Source: Pelomonas sp. V22 | Lineage (GTDB): Bacteria; Pseudomonadota; Gammaproteobacteria; Burkholderiales; Burkholderiaceae_C | Direction of reading: 5' to 3' | Length of the DNA stretch: 64,000 nt | Assembly: GCF_030014915.1 (NCBI RefSeq) | Contig: NZ_JAGIXS010000001.1 | Location: 682,001-746,000 of the forward strand | Shown: positions 1 to 7,367 of the stretch, piece by piece | How the letters are laid out: each line of letters begins with the position of its first letter | Numbering within the stretch: the first letter of the stretch is position 1 | Position numbers and translations under genes: made by a program | The notes under the pieces: generated by a model | Database searches by the model: none | What the model saw: only the letters and a program-made list of their open reading frames with translations | Told to the model about the DNA's origin: nothing

Positions 1-2
1 CC

Positions 3-1652
3 CGCGACAGCATGGACTACGACGCCGTCATCGTCGGCGGCGGCCCCGCTGGCCTGGCCACGGCCATCCGGCTGAAGCAGCGCGCCGCCGCCGAGGGCAA
101 GGAGATCTCGGTCGTGGTGCTCGAGAAGGGCTCGGAGCCCGGCGCCCACATCCTCTCCGGCGCGGTGATGGACCCGCGCGCGCTGAGCGAGCTGATCCCC
201 GACTGGCAGGCCCAAGGCGCGCCGCTCGGCCAGGCCGTGACCGGCGACGACATCCTCTTCCTGTCCGAGACCGGCAGCACGCGCACGCCCGACTGGCTGG
301 TGCCGCGCAACTTCCACAACGACGGCTGCTATGTGGTCTCGCTGTCCAATGTGGTGAAGTGGCTGGCCACGCAGGCCGAGGCACTCGGCGTGGAGATCTT
401 CCCCGGCTTCACCGCGGCCGAGGTGCTGTACGACGAGCAGGGCCGCGTCAAGGGCGTGGCCACCGGCAACCTCGGCATCGGCAAGGACGGCCAACCGCAT
501 GACGGCTTCCAGCTCGGCATGGAGCTGCTCGGCAAGTACACGGTGTTCGCCGAAGGCGCACGCGGCCACCTCGGCAAGCAGCTGATTGCCAAGTACCAGC
601 TCGACGCCGGCAAGGACCCGCAGACCTATGCCATCGGCATCAAGGAGCTGTGGGAAGTGCCGGCCGACAAGGCCAAACCCGGCCTGGTGGTGCACACGGC
701 AGGCTGGCCGATGACGGACGACACCTTCGGCGGCGGCTTCCTCTACCACCTGGAGGACAACAAGGTCACCCTCGGCTTCGTGATCGGCCTGGATTACCAG
801 AACCCCTACATGAGCCCCTTCGAGGAAATGCAGCGCTGGAAGACGCACCCCGCGATCCGCGCCCACATCGAAGGCGGCAAGCGCATCGGCTACGGCGCCC
901 GCGCGATCAACAACGGCACGCCGCAGGCCCTGCCCAAGACCGTGTTCCCGGGCGGCGCCCTGGTCGGCTGCGATGCCGGCTACCTGAATGCTGCGCGCAT
1001 CAAGGGCAGCCATGCGGCAATCAAGTCCGGCATGCTGTGCGCCGATGCGATGGCGGACGCGCTGTTCGCCGGCCGCGCGCAGGATGAGCTGGCCGCCTAC
1101 CCCACGGCCTTCGAGGCCAGTTGGCTGAACGAAGAGCTGCAGCAGACACGCAACTTCAAGCTCTGGTTCAAGAAGGGCAAACTCACCGGCCAGCTGATGA
1201 CCGGCATCGAGCAATGGCTGCTGCCCAAGATCGGCGTGGCCTCGCCGCCCTGGACCCTGCATGGCAGCAAGCGCGACAACGAATGCCTGCGCCCCGCCGC
1301 CGAATGCCAGCCGATCGCCTACCCGAAGCCCGACGGCAAGCTCAGCTTCGACAAGCTCTCCTCGGTGTTCATCTCGAACACCAACCATGAAGAGAACCAG
1401 CCGGCCCACCTGACCTTGAAGAACGAGGGCGTGCCGGTGGCGGTGAATCTGGCCAAGTACGCCGGCCCCGAAAGCCGCTATTGCCCGGCCGGGGTCTACG
1501 AGTTCGTCAAGACCGATGCCGGCGAGGACAAGCTGCAGATCAACGCGCAGAACTGCGTGCACTGCAAGACCTGCGACATCAAGGACCCGACGCAGAACAT
1601 CGTCTGGGTCACGCCCGAGGGCGGTGGCGGGCCGAACTACGCGGGCATGTGA
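3..1652 (+). CDS. etfD: Electron transfer flavoprotein-ubiquinone oxidoreductase (5' partial)
   Basis: ETF-QO passes electrons from reduced electron-transfer flavoprotein (acyl-CoA and amino-acid dehydrogenases) to ubiquinone at the inner membrane. An N-terminal FAD-binding GGGPAGL motif follows the first in-frame ATG at 12. The C-terminus carries the 4Fe-4S cysteines in YCPAGVYEF and CVHCKTCDIKDP and ends in a typical GGGGPNYAGM tail. The reading frame stays open to the window edge (R-D-S before M). Family members normally have a short leader before the flavin motif, so the true start probably lies upstream of the window. A strong hairpin follows the stop. The assignment is secure; only the start is not. 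Confidence 0.95.
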   Translation, partial: RDSMDYDAVIVGGGPAGLATAIRLKQRAAAEGKEISVVVLEKGSEPGAHILSGAVMDPRALSELIPDWQAQGAPLGQAVTGDDILFLSETGSTRTPDWLVPRNFHNDGCYVVSLSNVVKWLATQAEALGVEIFPGFTAAEVLYDEQGRVKGVATGNLGIGKDGQPHDGFQLGMELLGKYTVFAEGARGHLGKQLIAKYQLDAGKDPQTYAIGIKELWEVPADKAKPGLVVHTAGWPMTDDTFGGGFLYHLEDNKVTLGFVIGLDYQNPYMSPFEEMQRWKTHPAIRAHIEGGKRIGYGARAINNGTPQALPKTVFPGGALVGCDAGYLNAARIKGSHAAIKSGMLCADAMADALFAGRAQDELAAYPTAFEASWLNEELQQTRNFKLWFKKGKLTGQLMTGIEQWLLPKIGVASPPWTLHGSKRDNECLRPAAECQPIAYPKPDGKLSFDKLSSVFISNTNHEENQPAHLTLKNEGVPVAVNLAKYAGPESRYCPAGVYEFVKTDAGEDKLQINAQNCVHCKTCDIKDPTQNIVWVTPEGGGGPNYAGM

Positions 1653-1680
1653 TCGCCGTGTGATCGCAAGGCAATCGTAG

Positions 1681-1707
1681 AAGGGGCGACCGCGGTCGCC
1701 CTTATTT
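1681..1707. terminator. Bidirectional terminator between etfD and the GNAT gene
   Basis: GGGCGACC and GGTCGCCC arms with AAGG/CCTT extensions form a near-perfect hairpin followed by TTATTT on the plus strand. It lies between two convergent genes, so it can serve both. Confidence 0.7.
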
Positions 1708-1711
1708 CCGT

Positions 1712-2152
1712 CTACAGCTTGTAGTCGTAGCGCAGGAAACCTCCATGCTGGCCCACGCGGTCGTAGAGGCGGCGGGCCCGTGCGTTTGTGTGGTGGGTCA
1801 GCCAGTAGTAGCGCGCCGCGCCCCGGCCTCGCGCCACGGCGGCCACCGCCTCGATCAGCGCCGCCGCAGCGCCCTGCCCCCGCGCGTCCTCGGCCACGAA
1901 CAGGTCCTGCAGATAGCAGACCCTGTCGCTCCAGGTCGAGGCATGCATCAGGTAATGCGCGAGGCCGATGACGCGGCCGCCCTGCAGCAGCACGAGGCCG
2001 TGAGCCTCCTGGCCCGCCAGCAGCTTCTGCCAGGCGCGCTCATAGCCGGCATCGTCCAGCTCGGTTTCATAGAACTGCTTGTAGCCGCGAGCGAGCGGCT
2101 CCCAGCCGGCACGGTCGCCGGCCTGCAGCGGGCGGATCTCGAAATCGCTCAT
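1712..2152 (-). CDS. GNAT family N-acetyltransferase (PaiA-like position)
   Basis: A 146-residue Gcn5-related acetyltransferase that should move an acetyl group from acetyl-CoA to an amine. Motif A is visible as QDLFVAEDARGQGAAAAL (the R-G-Q-G-A pyrophosphate loop), followed by a C-terminal TNARARRLYDRVG segment typical of the fold. The ATG at 2152 shares one base with the stop of the upstream PaiB-like gene (TGATG), so the two are translationally coupled; a GTG one codon earlier is also possible. In Bacillus, paiA (a polyamine-acetylating GNAT) sits beside paiB. By analogy a polyamine substrate is possible, but this is inference. Confidence 0.85.
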   Translation of the reverse strand: MSDFEIRPLQAGDRAGWEPLARGYKQFYETELDDAGYERAWQKLLAGQEAHGLVLLQGGRVIGLAHYLMHASTWSDRVCYLQDLFVAEDARGQGAAAALIEAVAAVARGRGAARYYWLTHHTNARARRLYDRVGQHGGFLRYDYKL

Positions 2153-2766
2153 CACAGTCCCAGCCTTTCCATCCAGTCCACCATCTCCTGCCCACGCGCG
2201 CCCTGCCCGGCGAAATGCGCGCGCACCCGTTCGCGCTCGGCCGCCGCGCGGTTCTGGCTCAGCTTGGCCTTGGCCTCACAGCGCGTGACGCGGATGCGGA
2301 AGCCGACGATGGCGCCGAGCAGCTTTTCCTTGAAGTCCTCGGGCAGCGCGATCCACTTCGCTGCATAGCCCGGCTCGTGGCGCGCGATCAGCCGCTTGAG
2401 CAGATGGTCCTTGGCGAGCGGCTGGTCGACCAGCTCGATCCGGCCATAGACATGGGCCGCCAGGTAGTTCCAGGTCGGGACGGCGAGGTGGGTGGCGTAG
2501 TGGCTCGGCGAGACATAGCCGTCGGGGCCACCGAACACGGCCAGCACCTCGCCCTGCTGCTCCAGCCAGCCCCAGTGCGGATTGGCGCGCGCCATGTGGC
2601 CCTCCAGCCACCAGCCCCCTTCGTCCTCACCCCAGGACAGCGGCAAATGGCTGACAAAGGGGCGACCGTCGGCATCCGGGCCTATCAGCGCGGCCAGCGG
2701 CCGTTCCTCGATCAACTGGCGCACCAGGGCCAGATCGTTCAACTGGAAATGGGTGGGGTTGTACAT
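2152..2766 (-). CDS. FMN-binding negative transcriptional regulator, PaiB family
   Basis: A 204-residue protein of the PaiB/FMN-binding split-barrel family. It begins MYNPTHFQLND, as PaiB homologues do, and contains the family signatures SHLPL, GHMARANPHW, YVSPSHY and PTWNYLAAHVYG. The frame runs open far upstream (to about 3180), but that stretch is antisense to the MocR gene and has no family similarity, so ATG 2766 is chosen; AGGAG lies just before it. It is the first gene of a two-gene unit with the GNAT, divergent from the MocR regulator with under 80 bp between them. Despite the family name, direct DNA binding is not visible from the sequence. Confidence 0.88.
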   Translation of the reverse strand: MYNPTHFQLNDLALVRQLIEERPLAALIGPDADGRPFVSHLPLSWGEDEGGWWLEGHMARANPHWGWLEQQGEVLAVFGGPDGYVSPSHYATHLAVPTWNYLAAHVYGRIELVDQPLAKDHLLKRLIARHEPGYAAKWIALPEDFKEKLLGAIVGFRIRVTRCEAKAKLSQNRAAAERERVRAHFAGQGARGQEMVDWMERLGL

Positions 2767-2813
2767 GGCTCCTCTCGTCAAAGTGAACCGACTGTAGGGC
2801 GCTGCTTGGTACG

Positions 2814-4313
2814 ATGAAAGCTCCAATATCCGCCAATTCCATGGAACCAATCGACGCCAGTCTCGGCCTCGACGCCGCCGGCATCGCCCTCTTGCCCGGT
2901 GCCCAGCTCGGCACCCAGCTGCATGAGCAGCTGAAGGCGCGCATCCTGCAAGGCCAGCTCCCGGCGGCGCTGCGCCTGCCCACGACGCGGGCCCTGGCCG
3001 AGGCGCTCGGCATCTCGCGCAATACCGTGGTGCGGGTCTATGAGCGGCTGCTTTCAGAAGGCTATCTGCAGACCCGCGTGGGCGACGGTACCTACGTCGC
3101 TGCCCTGCGGGCCACGCCATCCCGCACCGTGGTTCATCTGCCCACCGAACCCGCGCCGCCCGACACGCCAATGTGGGCACGGGTCCAGGCCTTCACGCCG
3201 CCCCGGCGGGTCGAGGGCCCGCCGCGCGCCTTCCGTCATGGCGTGCCGGCGCTGGAACTGTTCCCTGCCGAGACCTGGTCGCGCCTGCTGGCGCGCTTCT
3301 GGCGGCGCAGCGATGCCGGCCTGCTGGGCTACACCGAGGCCGCCGGCCTGCCGCGCTTGCGCGAGCTGATCGCCGCCTACCTGAGCCACAGCCGGGGCCT
3401 GCATTGCACGGCCGAGCAGGTCATCGTCACCAGCGGCGCCCAGCAGGCGATCTCGCTGGCCGCGCTGGCCCTGCTGAAGCCCAGCGACCGCGTGGCCGTG
3501 GAGTCGCCTGGCTACCGCGCGGCGGCGGCGGCCTTGTCATTGACCGGCGCCGAACTGCTGCGCGTGCCGGTCGATGCCGAGGGCCTGCAGGTGGCGGCGC
3601 TGGAGGCGCTCGGTCCCTGCCGCCTGGTCCATGTGACGCCTTCGCACCAGTTCCCGTCCTGTGTCGCCATGAGCCTGCCGCGCCGGCTCGCGCTGATCCA
3701 CTGGGCCGAGCGGCAGGACGCCTTCCTGCTCGAGGACGACTACGACGGCGAGTACCGCCACGCCGGCCTGCCGCTGGCGCCGCTGGCCTCGCTGGACCGC
3801 AGCCAGCGCACGCTCTATGTGGGCAGCTTCTCCAAGCTGCTGGCGCCGGGCCTGCGTCTCGGCTACCTGGTGGCACCGGCCGGCTTCGCCACCGTGCTGA
3901 CGCGCTTGCGCGGCCTGCTGGACCGCCATTCGCCCATCGCCGAGCAGACCGTGCTGGCCGACTTCATCGAGCAAGGCCATTTCCTGCGCCACCTGCGCCG
4001 CGCCCGGCGCGCCGCCACGCAGCGCCGCGATGCCCTGCTCGAAGCCTGGCAGCGCGAGTTCGGCAGCGCCCTGCCGCTGGCGCCCATTGATGCCGGACTG
4101 CATGCACTGCTGCCGCTGGAGACGCCGGCGCAGGAGGCGCGCCTGGTGCAGCTGGGCCGCGCCGCCGGGCTGGAGCTGGCCGGCCTGCGCGAAGTCGGCG
4201 GCTTGCCCTCGCACAGCAGCCGCGCCGGCATCGTGTTTGGCTTTGCGGCCGTGGCACCCGCGCAGCTGCGTGGGGCGGTGCGCAGCCTGCACAAGGCCTG
4301 GAACAAGGGCTGA
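2814..4313 (+). CDS. MocR/PdxR-type GntR family regulator with aminotransferase domain
   Basis: A 499-residue chimera. The N-terminal GntR winged helix-turn-helix is about residues 25-95 (LRLPTTRALAEALGISRNT then VVRVYERLLSEGYL). It is joined to a fold-type I aminotransferase domain with the PLP lysine K341 in SFSK, plus EDDYDGEYRH upstream. Such regulators use PLP as effector or coregulator. ATG 2814 is used; ATG 2841 (MEPIDASLGL) is an alternative, and a TACGAT -10-like hexamer at 2810-2815 would favour it. It is divergent from the PaiB-GNAT pair, so those genes are its likeliest targets. Confidence 0.9.
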   Translation: MKAPISANSMEPIDASLGLDAAGIALLPGAQLGTQLHEQLKARILQGQLPAALRLPTTRALAEALGISRNTVVRVYERLLSEGYLQTRVGDGTYVAALRATPSRTVVHLPTEPAPPDTPMWARVQAFTPPRRVEGPPRAFRHGVPALELFPAETWSRLLARFWRRSDAGLLGYTEAAGLPRLRELIAAYLSHSRGLHCTAEQVIVTSGAQQAISLAALALLKPSDRVAVESPGYRAAAAALSLTGAELLRVPVDAEGLQVAALEALGPCRLVHVTPSHQFPSCVAMSLPRRLALIHWAERQDAFLLEDDYDGEYRHAGLPLAPLASLDRSQRTLYVGSFSKLLAPGLRLGYLVAPAGFATVLTRLRGLLDRHSPIAEQTVLADFIEQGHFLRHLRRARRAATQRRDALLEAWQREFGSALPLAPIDAGLHALLPLETPAQEARLVQLGRAAGLELAGLREVGGLPSHSSRAGIVFGFAAVAPAQLRGAVRSLHKAWNKG

Positions 4314-4410
4314 TGCGCTTGCACCCAGCGCCAGCCGCCTATAGATTGCGGGCTCCGCGAACACGCGCTCGATCCCACCCGCAATTCCACACAAGGCAGC
4401 AGGCACCACG

Positions 4411-5208
4411 ATGAGCGAACCCCGGATACGCGTCGGCATAGGCGGCTGGAACTTCGAACCCTGGCGCGACAACTTCTATCCCAAAGGCTGGTCGCAAGCC
4501 CGCGAGCTCGAGTACGCCAGCCGCCAGCTGACGGCCATCGAGATCAACGCCACCTACTACAGCTCGCAAAAGCCCTCCACTTTCGCCAAGTGGCGGGCCG
4601 AGACACCCGCCGGCTTCATGTTCTCGCTGAAGGCCTCGCGCTTCGCCACCAACCGGCGCGTGCTGGCCGAGGCCGGCGAATCGGTGCAGCGTTTCGTCGA
4701 GAGCGGCATCGCCGAGCTCGGGGACAAGCTGGGCCCCATCGTCTGGCAGTTCGCACCGACCAAGAAGTTCGATGCGGCCGACTTCGAGGCTTTCCTGAAG
4801 CTGCTGCCAGCAGCCGTGGGGGGCATTGCGCTGCGCCACGCGATGGACGTGCGGCATGAGAGCTTCAAGAGCCCGGCCTACGTCGCCTTGGCGCGCCGTT
4901 ACGGCGTGGCCACGGTGTTCACCGAATCCGACGACTACCCAGCCATCGCCGATGCGACCGGCCCCTTCATCTACAGCCGCGTGATGCGCACCGCCTCCGA
5001 GCTGCCCGCAGGCTGCACGCCCGAGGTGCTGGACGGCCTGGCCGCCAGCTGCCGCGCGTGGCACGACGGTAGCCAGCCCACGGGCCTGCCGCTGGTCGAG
5101 CCTGCAGGGACCGACGGTGCCGCCCGCGACGTCTTCCTGTTCTTCATCAGCGGCGCCAAGGAGCGCGCGCCGGCCGCTGCCATGGCCCTGATTGATCGCC
5201 TGAAATGA
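4411..5208 (+). CDS. DUF72 family protein
   Basis: A 265-residue member of the YecE/DUF72 TIM-barrel-like family of unknown function. Family signatures are RVGIGGWNFEPW at the N-terminus, EINATYYSSQKPSTFAKW, GFMFSLKASRF, and later MDVRHESF and YSRVMR. Its last codons overlap the next gene by the ATGA arrangement (5205-5208), so it is probably co-transcribed with the Ntn hydrolase. A second, longer DUF72 gene lies at 54236. No function should be assigned. Confidence 0.88.
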   Translation: MSEPRIRVGIGGWNFEPWRDNFYPKGWSQARELEYASRQLTAIEINATYYSSQKPSTFAKWRAETPAGFMFSLKASRFATNRRVLAEAGESVQRFVESGIAELGDKLGPIVWQFAPTKKFDAADFEAFLKLLPAAVGGIALRHAMDVRHESFKSPAYVALARRYGVATVFTESDDYPAIADATGPFIYSRVMRTASELPAGCTPEVLDGLAASCRAWHDGSQPTGLPLVEPAGTDGAARDVFLFFISGAKERAPAAAMALIDRLK

Positions 5209-7361
5209 GCCCCATGAAACGACTCTGCCTCGCCCTGTTCTGCGCCGCCCTGCTCTCGCCCACCGCCCAGGCTGCGGAGAAGCGCGACGTGACCATCACC
5301 CGCGACAACTGGGGCATCGCCCACATCCACGGCAAGACCGACGCCGACGCGGTCTTCGGCATGATGTACGCCCAGGCCGAGGACGACTTCAACCGCATAG
5401 AGACCAACTTCCTGCAGGCCCTCGGGCGCCTGGCCGAGGCCGAAGGCGAGTCGGCGCTGTACCGCGACCTGCGCCAACGCCTCTTCATCAACCCGGCCCA
5501 GCTGAAGCGCGACTACGCCAGCAGCCCGGCCTGGCTGAAGGCGCTGATGAACGCCTGGGCCGGAGGCCTCAACCTCTACCTCGCCAAGCACCCCGAGGTG
5601 AAGCCACGCGTGCTGACCCGCTTCGAGCCCTGGATGGCTCTGGCCTTCAGCGAGGGCAGCATTGGCGGCGACATCGAGCGCGTCAACCTCAAGCAGCTCG
5701 AAGCCTTCTATGGCAAGACCCGACCCCAGCAAGTGGCACTGGCCGCCGAGGCCATGCCCGTCACCGTGGAGCCGACCGGCTCCAACGGTTTCGCGGTCGC
5801 GCCCTCGCGCAGCGCCTCGGGTCATGCCCTCTTGTGGATCAATCCGCACACCTCGTTCTTCTTCCGCTCCGAGCAGCAGGTGACCAGCGATCAAGGCCTC
5901 AACGCCTATGGCGCCGCCACCTGGGGCCAGTTCTTCATCTACCAGGGCTTCAACCCCCGCGTTGGCTGGATGCACACCTCGAGCCAGGTCGACAACATCG
6001 ACGAATACCTGGAGACCGTGGCGCTGAAAGGCGGCCGCTGGCACTACCGCCATGGTGGCGCGCAGAAGCCGCTGCAGCAGCAAGAGATCACGCTCAGCTA
6101 CAAGGCAGCCGACGGCTCGCAGGCCACGCGTCGCTTCACGACCTACCGCAGCCACCATGGCCCGGTGGTGCGCCAGGATGGCGAGCGCTGGGTCAGCGTG
6201 GCCCTGATGGAAGCGCCGCAAAAGGCCTTGATGCAGAGCTTTCTGCGCACCAAGGCGCGCAATCTGAAGGAGTTCCGCGCCACGCTGGACCTGCACACCA
6301 ACTCATCCAACAACACCGTCTATGCCGATGCCGACGGCAACATCGCCTACTTCCACGCCAACTTCATCCCGCGCCGCGACACCCGCTTCGACTGGACCCA
6401 GCCGGTGGACGGCAGCGACCCGGCGACCGACTGGGGCAAGCCACTGAGCGTGGATCAAAGCCCCAAGGCCATCAACCCGGGTAGCGGCTGGGTGCAGAAC
6501 GTCAACGACTGGCCCTGGTCAGCCGCCGGGCCCGAGCACAGCCCTCGCCAGCAGGACTTTCCGGCCTATGTGGACGCCGGCAGCGAGCAGCCGCGCGGCG
6601 TGCATGCGGTGCGCCTGCTGAGTCAGCGCAGCGGCTTGACGCCTGAGTCGCTGGCGGCCCTCGCCTTCGACCCGGACCAGCCCGCCTTCGAATGGATGCT
6701 GCCGCGTTTGTTCAAGGCCTTCGAGGAGACGCCGGCGCTCAAGGAGAAGCTGGCCGAGCCCATCGCCCTGCTGCGCGGCTGGGACCACCGCTGGTCCAAC
6801 GAATCGGTGGCCAACACGATTGGCAATCTATGGGCCGACGACCTGTGGTCGCGCACCTCGGAGCCAGCCCGCAAGCGCCGCATGGGCATCTACCCGTACA
6901 TCGAGAAGCATGCGACCAACGAAGAGCTGCTGGCCTCGCTGACGGCCGTGGTCGAGCGCCTGCAGGCCGACTTCGGCAACTGGCGCCAACCCTGGGGCGA
7001 GATCAACCGCTTCCAGCGCGAGAGCAGCGCCATCGTGCAGCCCTTCAGCGACGACAAGCCGAGCATGGCCGCGCCCTTCACCTCGGCGCGCTGGGGCTCG
7101 CTGGCCTCATTCGGCGCCAACCGGTATCCCGGCACCAAGCGCTTCTACGGCAACAGCGGCAACAGCTTCCTCGCTGCCGTGGAGTTCGGCCCGCGCCTGC
7201 GCGCCATTGCCATCAGCGCCGGCGGCCAGAGCGGCCATGCTGATTCGCCGCACTTCAAGGACCAGACGCAGCGCTACCTCGATGGCCGGCTGCGCGAGGT
7301 ACTGTTCCATCCGGATCAGCTGGCAGGCCAGGTGGCCAGGCGCTACAGACCAGGCGACTGA
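5205..7361 (+). CDS. Penicillin acylase family Ntn-hydrolase (secreted amidohydrolase)
   Basis: A 718-residue periplasmic N-terminal-nucleophile hydrolase precursor. A signal peptide (MKRLCLALFCAALLSPTAQA) is followed by an alpha-chain region. The conserved autoprocessing site is T-G-S-N-G-F, with S193 as the predicted nucleophile and new beta-chain N-terminus after cleavage at G192/S193. Family members hydrolyse beta-lactam side chains, acyl-homoserine lactones (PvdQ, QuiP) or related amides; the substrate cannot be read from the sequence. Start codons at 5205 (coupled to DUF72) and 5214 are both possible. It converges closely on the diguanylate cyclase gene. Confidence 0.88.
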   Translation: MSPMKRLCLALFCAALLSPTAQAAEKRDVTITRDNWGIAHIHGKTDADAVFGMMYAQAEDDFNRIETNFLQALGRLAEAEGESALYRDLRQRLFINPAQLKRDYASSPAWLKALMNAWAGGLNLYLAKHPEVKPRVLTRFEPWMALAFSEGSIGGDIERVNLKQLEAFYGKTRPQQVALAAEAMPVTVEPTGSNGFAVAPSRSASGHALLWINPHTSFFFRSEQQVTSDQGLNAYGAATWGQFFIYQGFNPRVGWMHTSSQVDNIDEYLETVALKGGRWHYRHGGAQKPLQQQEITLSYKAADGSQATRRFTTYRSHHGPVVRQDGERWVSVALMEAPQKALMQSFLRTKARNLKEFRATLDLHTNSSNNTVYADADGNIAYFHANFIPRRDTRFDWTQPVDGSDPATDWGKPLSVDQSPKAINPGSGWVQNVNDWPWSAAGPEHSPRQQDFPAYVDAGSEQPRGVHAVRLLSQRSGLTPESLAALAFDPDQPAFEWMLPRLFKAFEETPALKEKLAEPIALLRGWDHRWSNESVANTIGNLWADDLWSRTSEPARKRRMGIYPYIEKHATNEELLASLTAVVERLQADFGNWRQPWGEINRFQRESSAIVQPFSDDKPSMAAPFTSARWGSLASFGANRYPGTKRFYGNSGNSFLAAVEFGPRLRAIAISAGGQSGHADSPHFKDQTQRYLDGRLREVLFHPDQLAGQVARRYRPGD

Positions 7362-7367
7362 GGGCCA

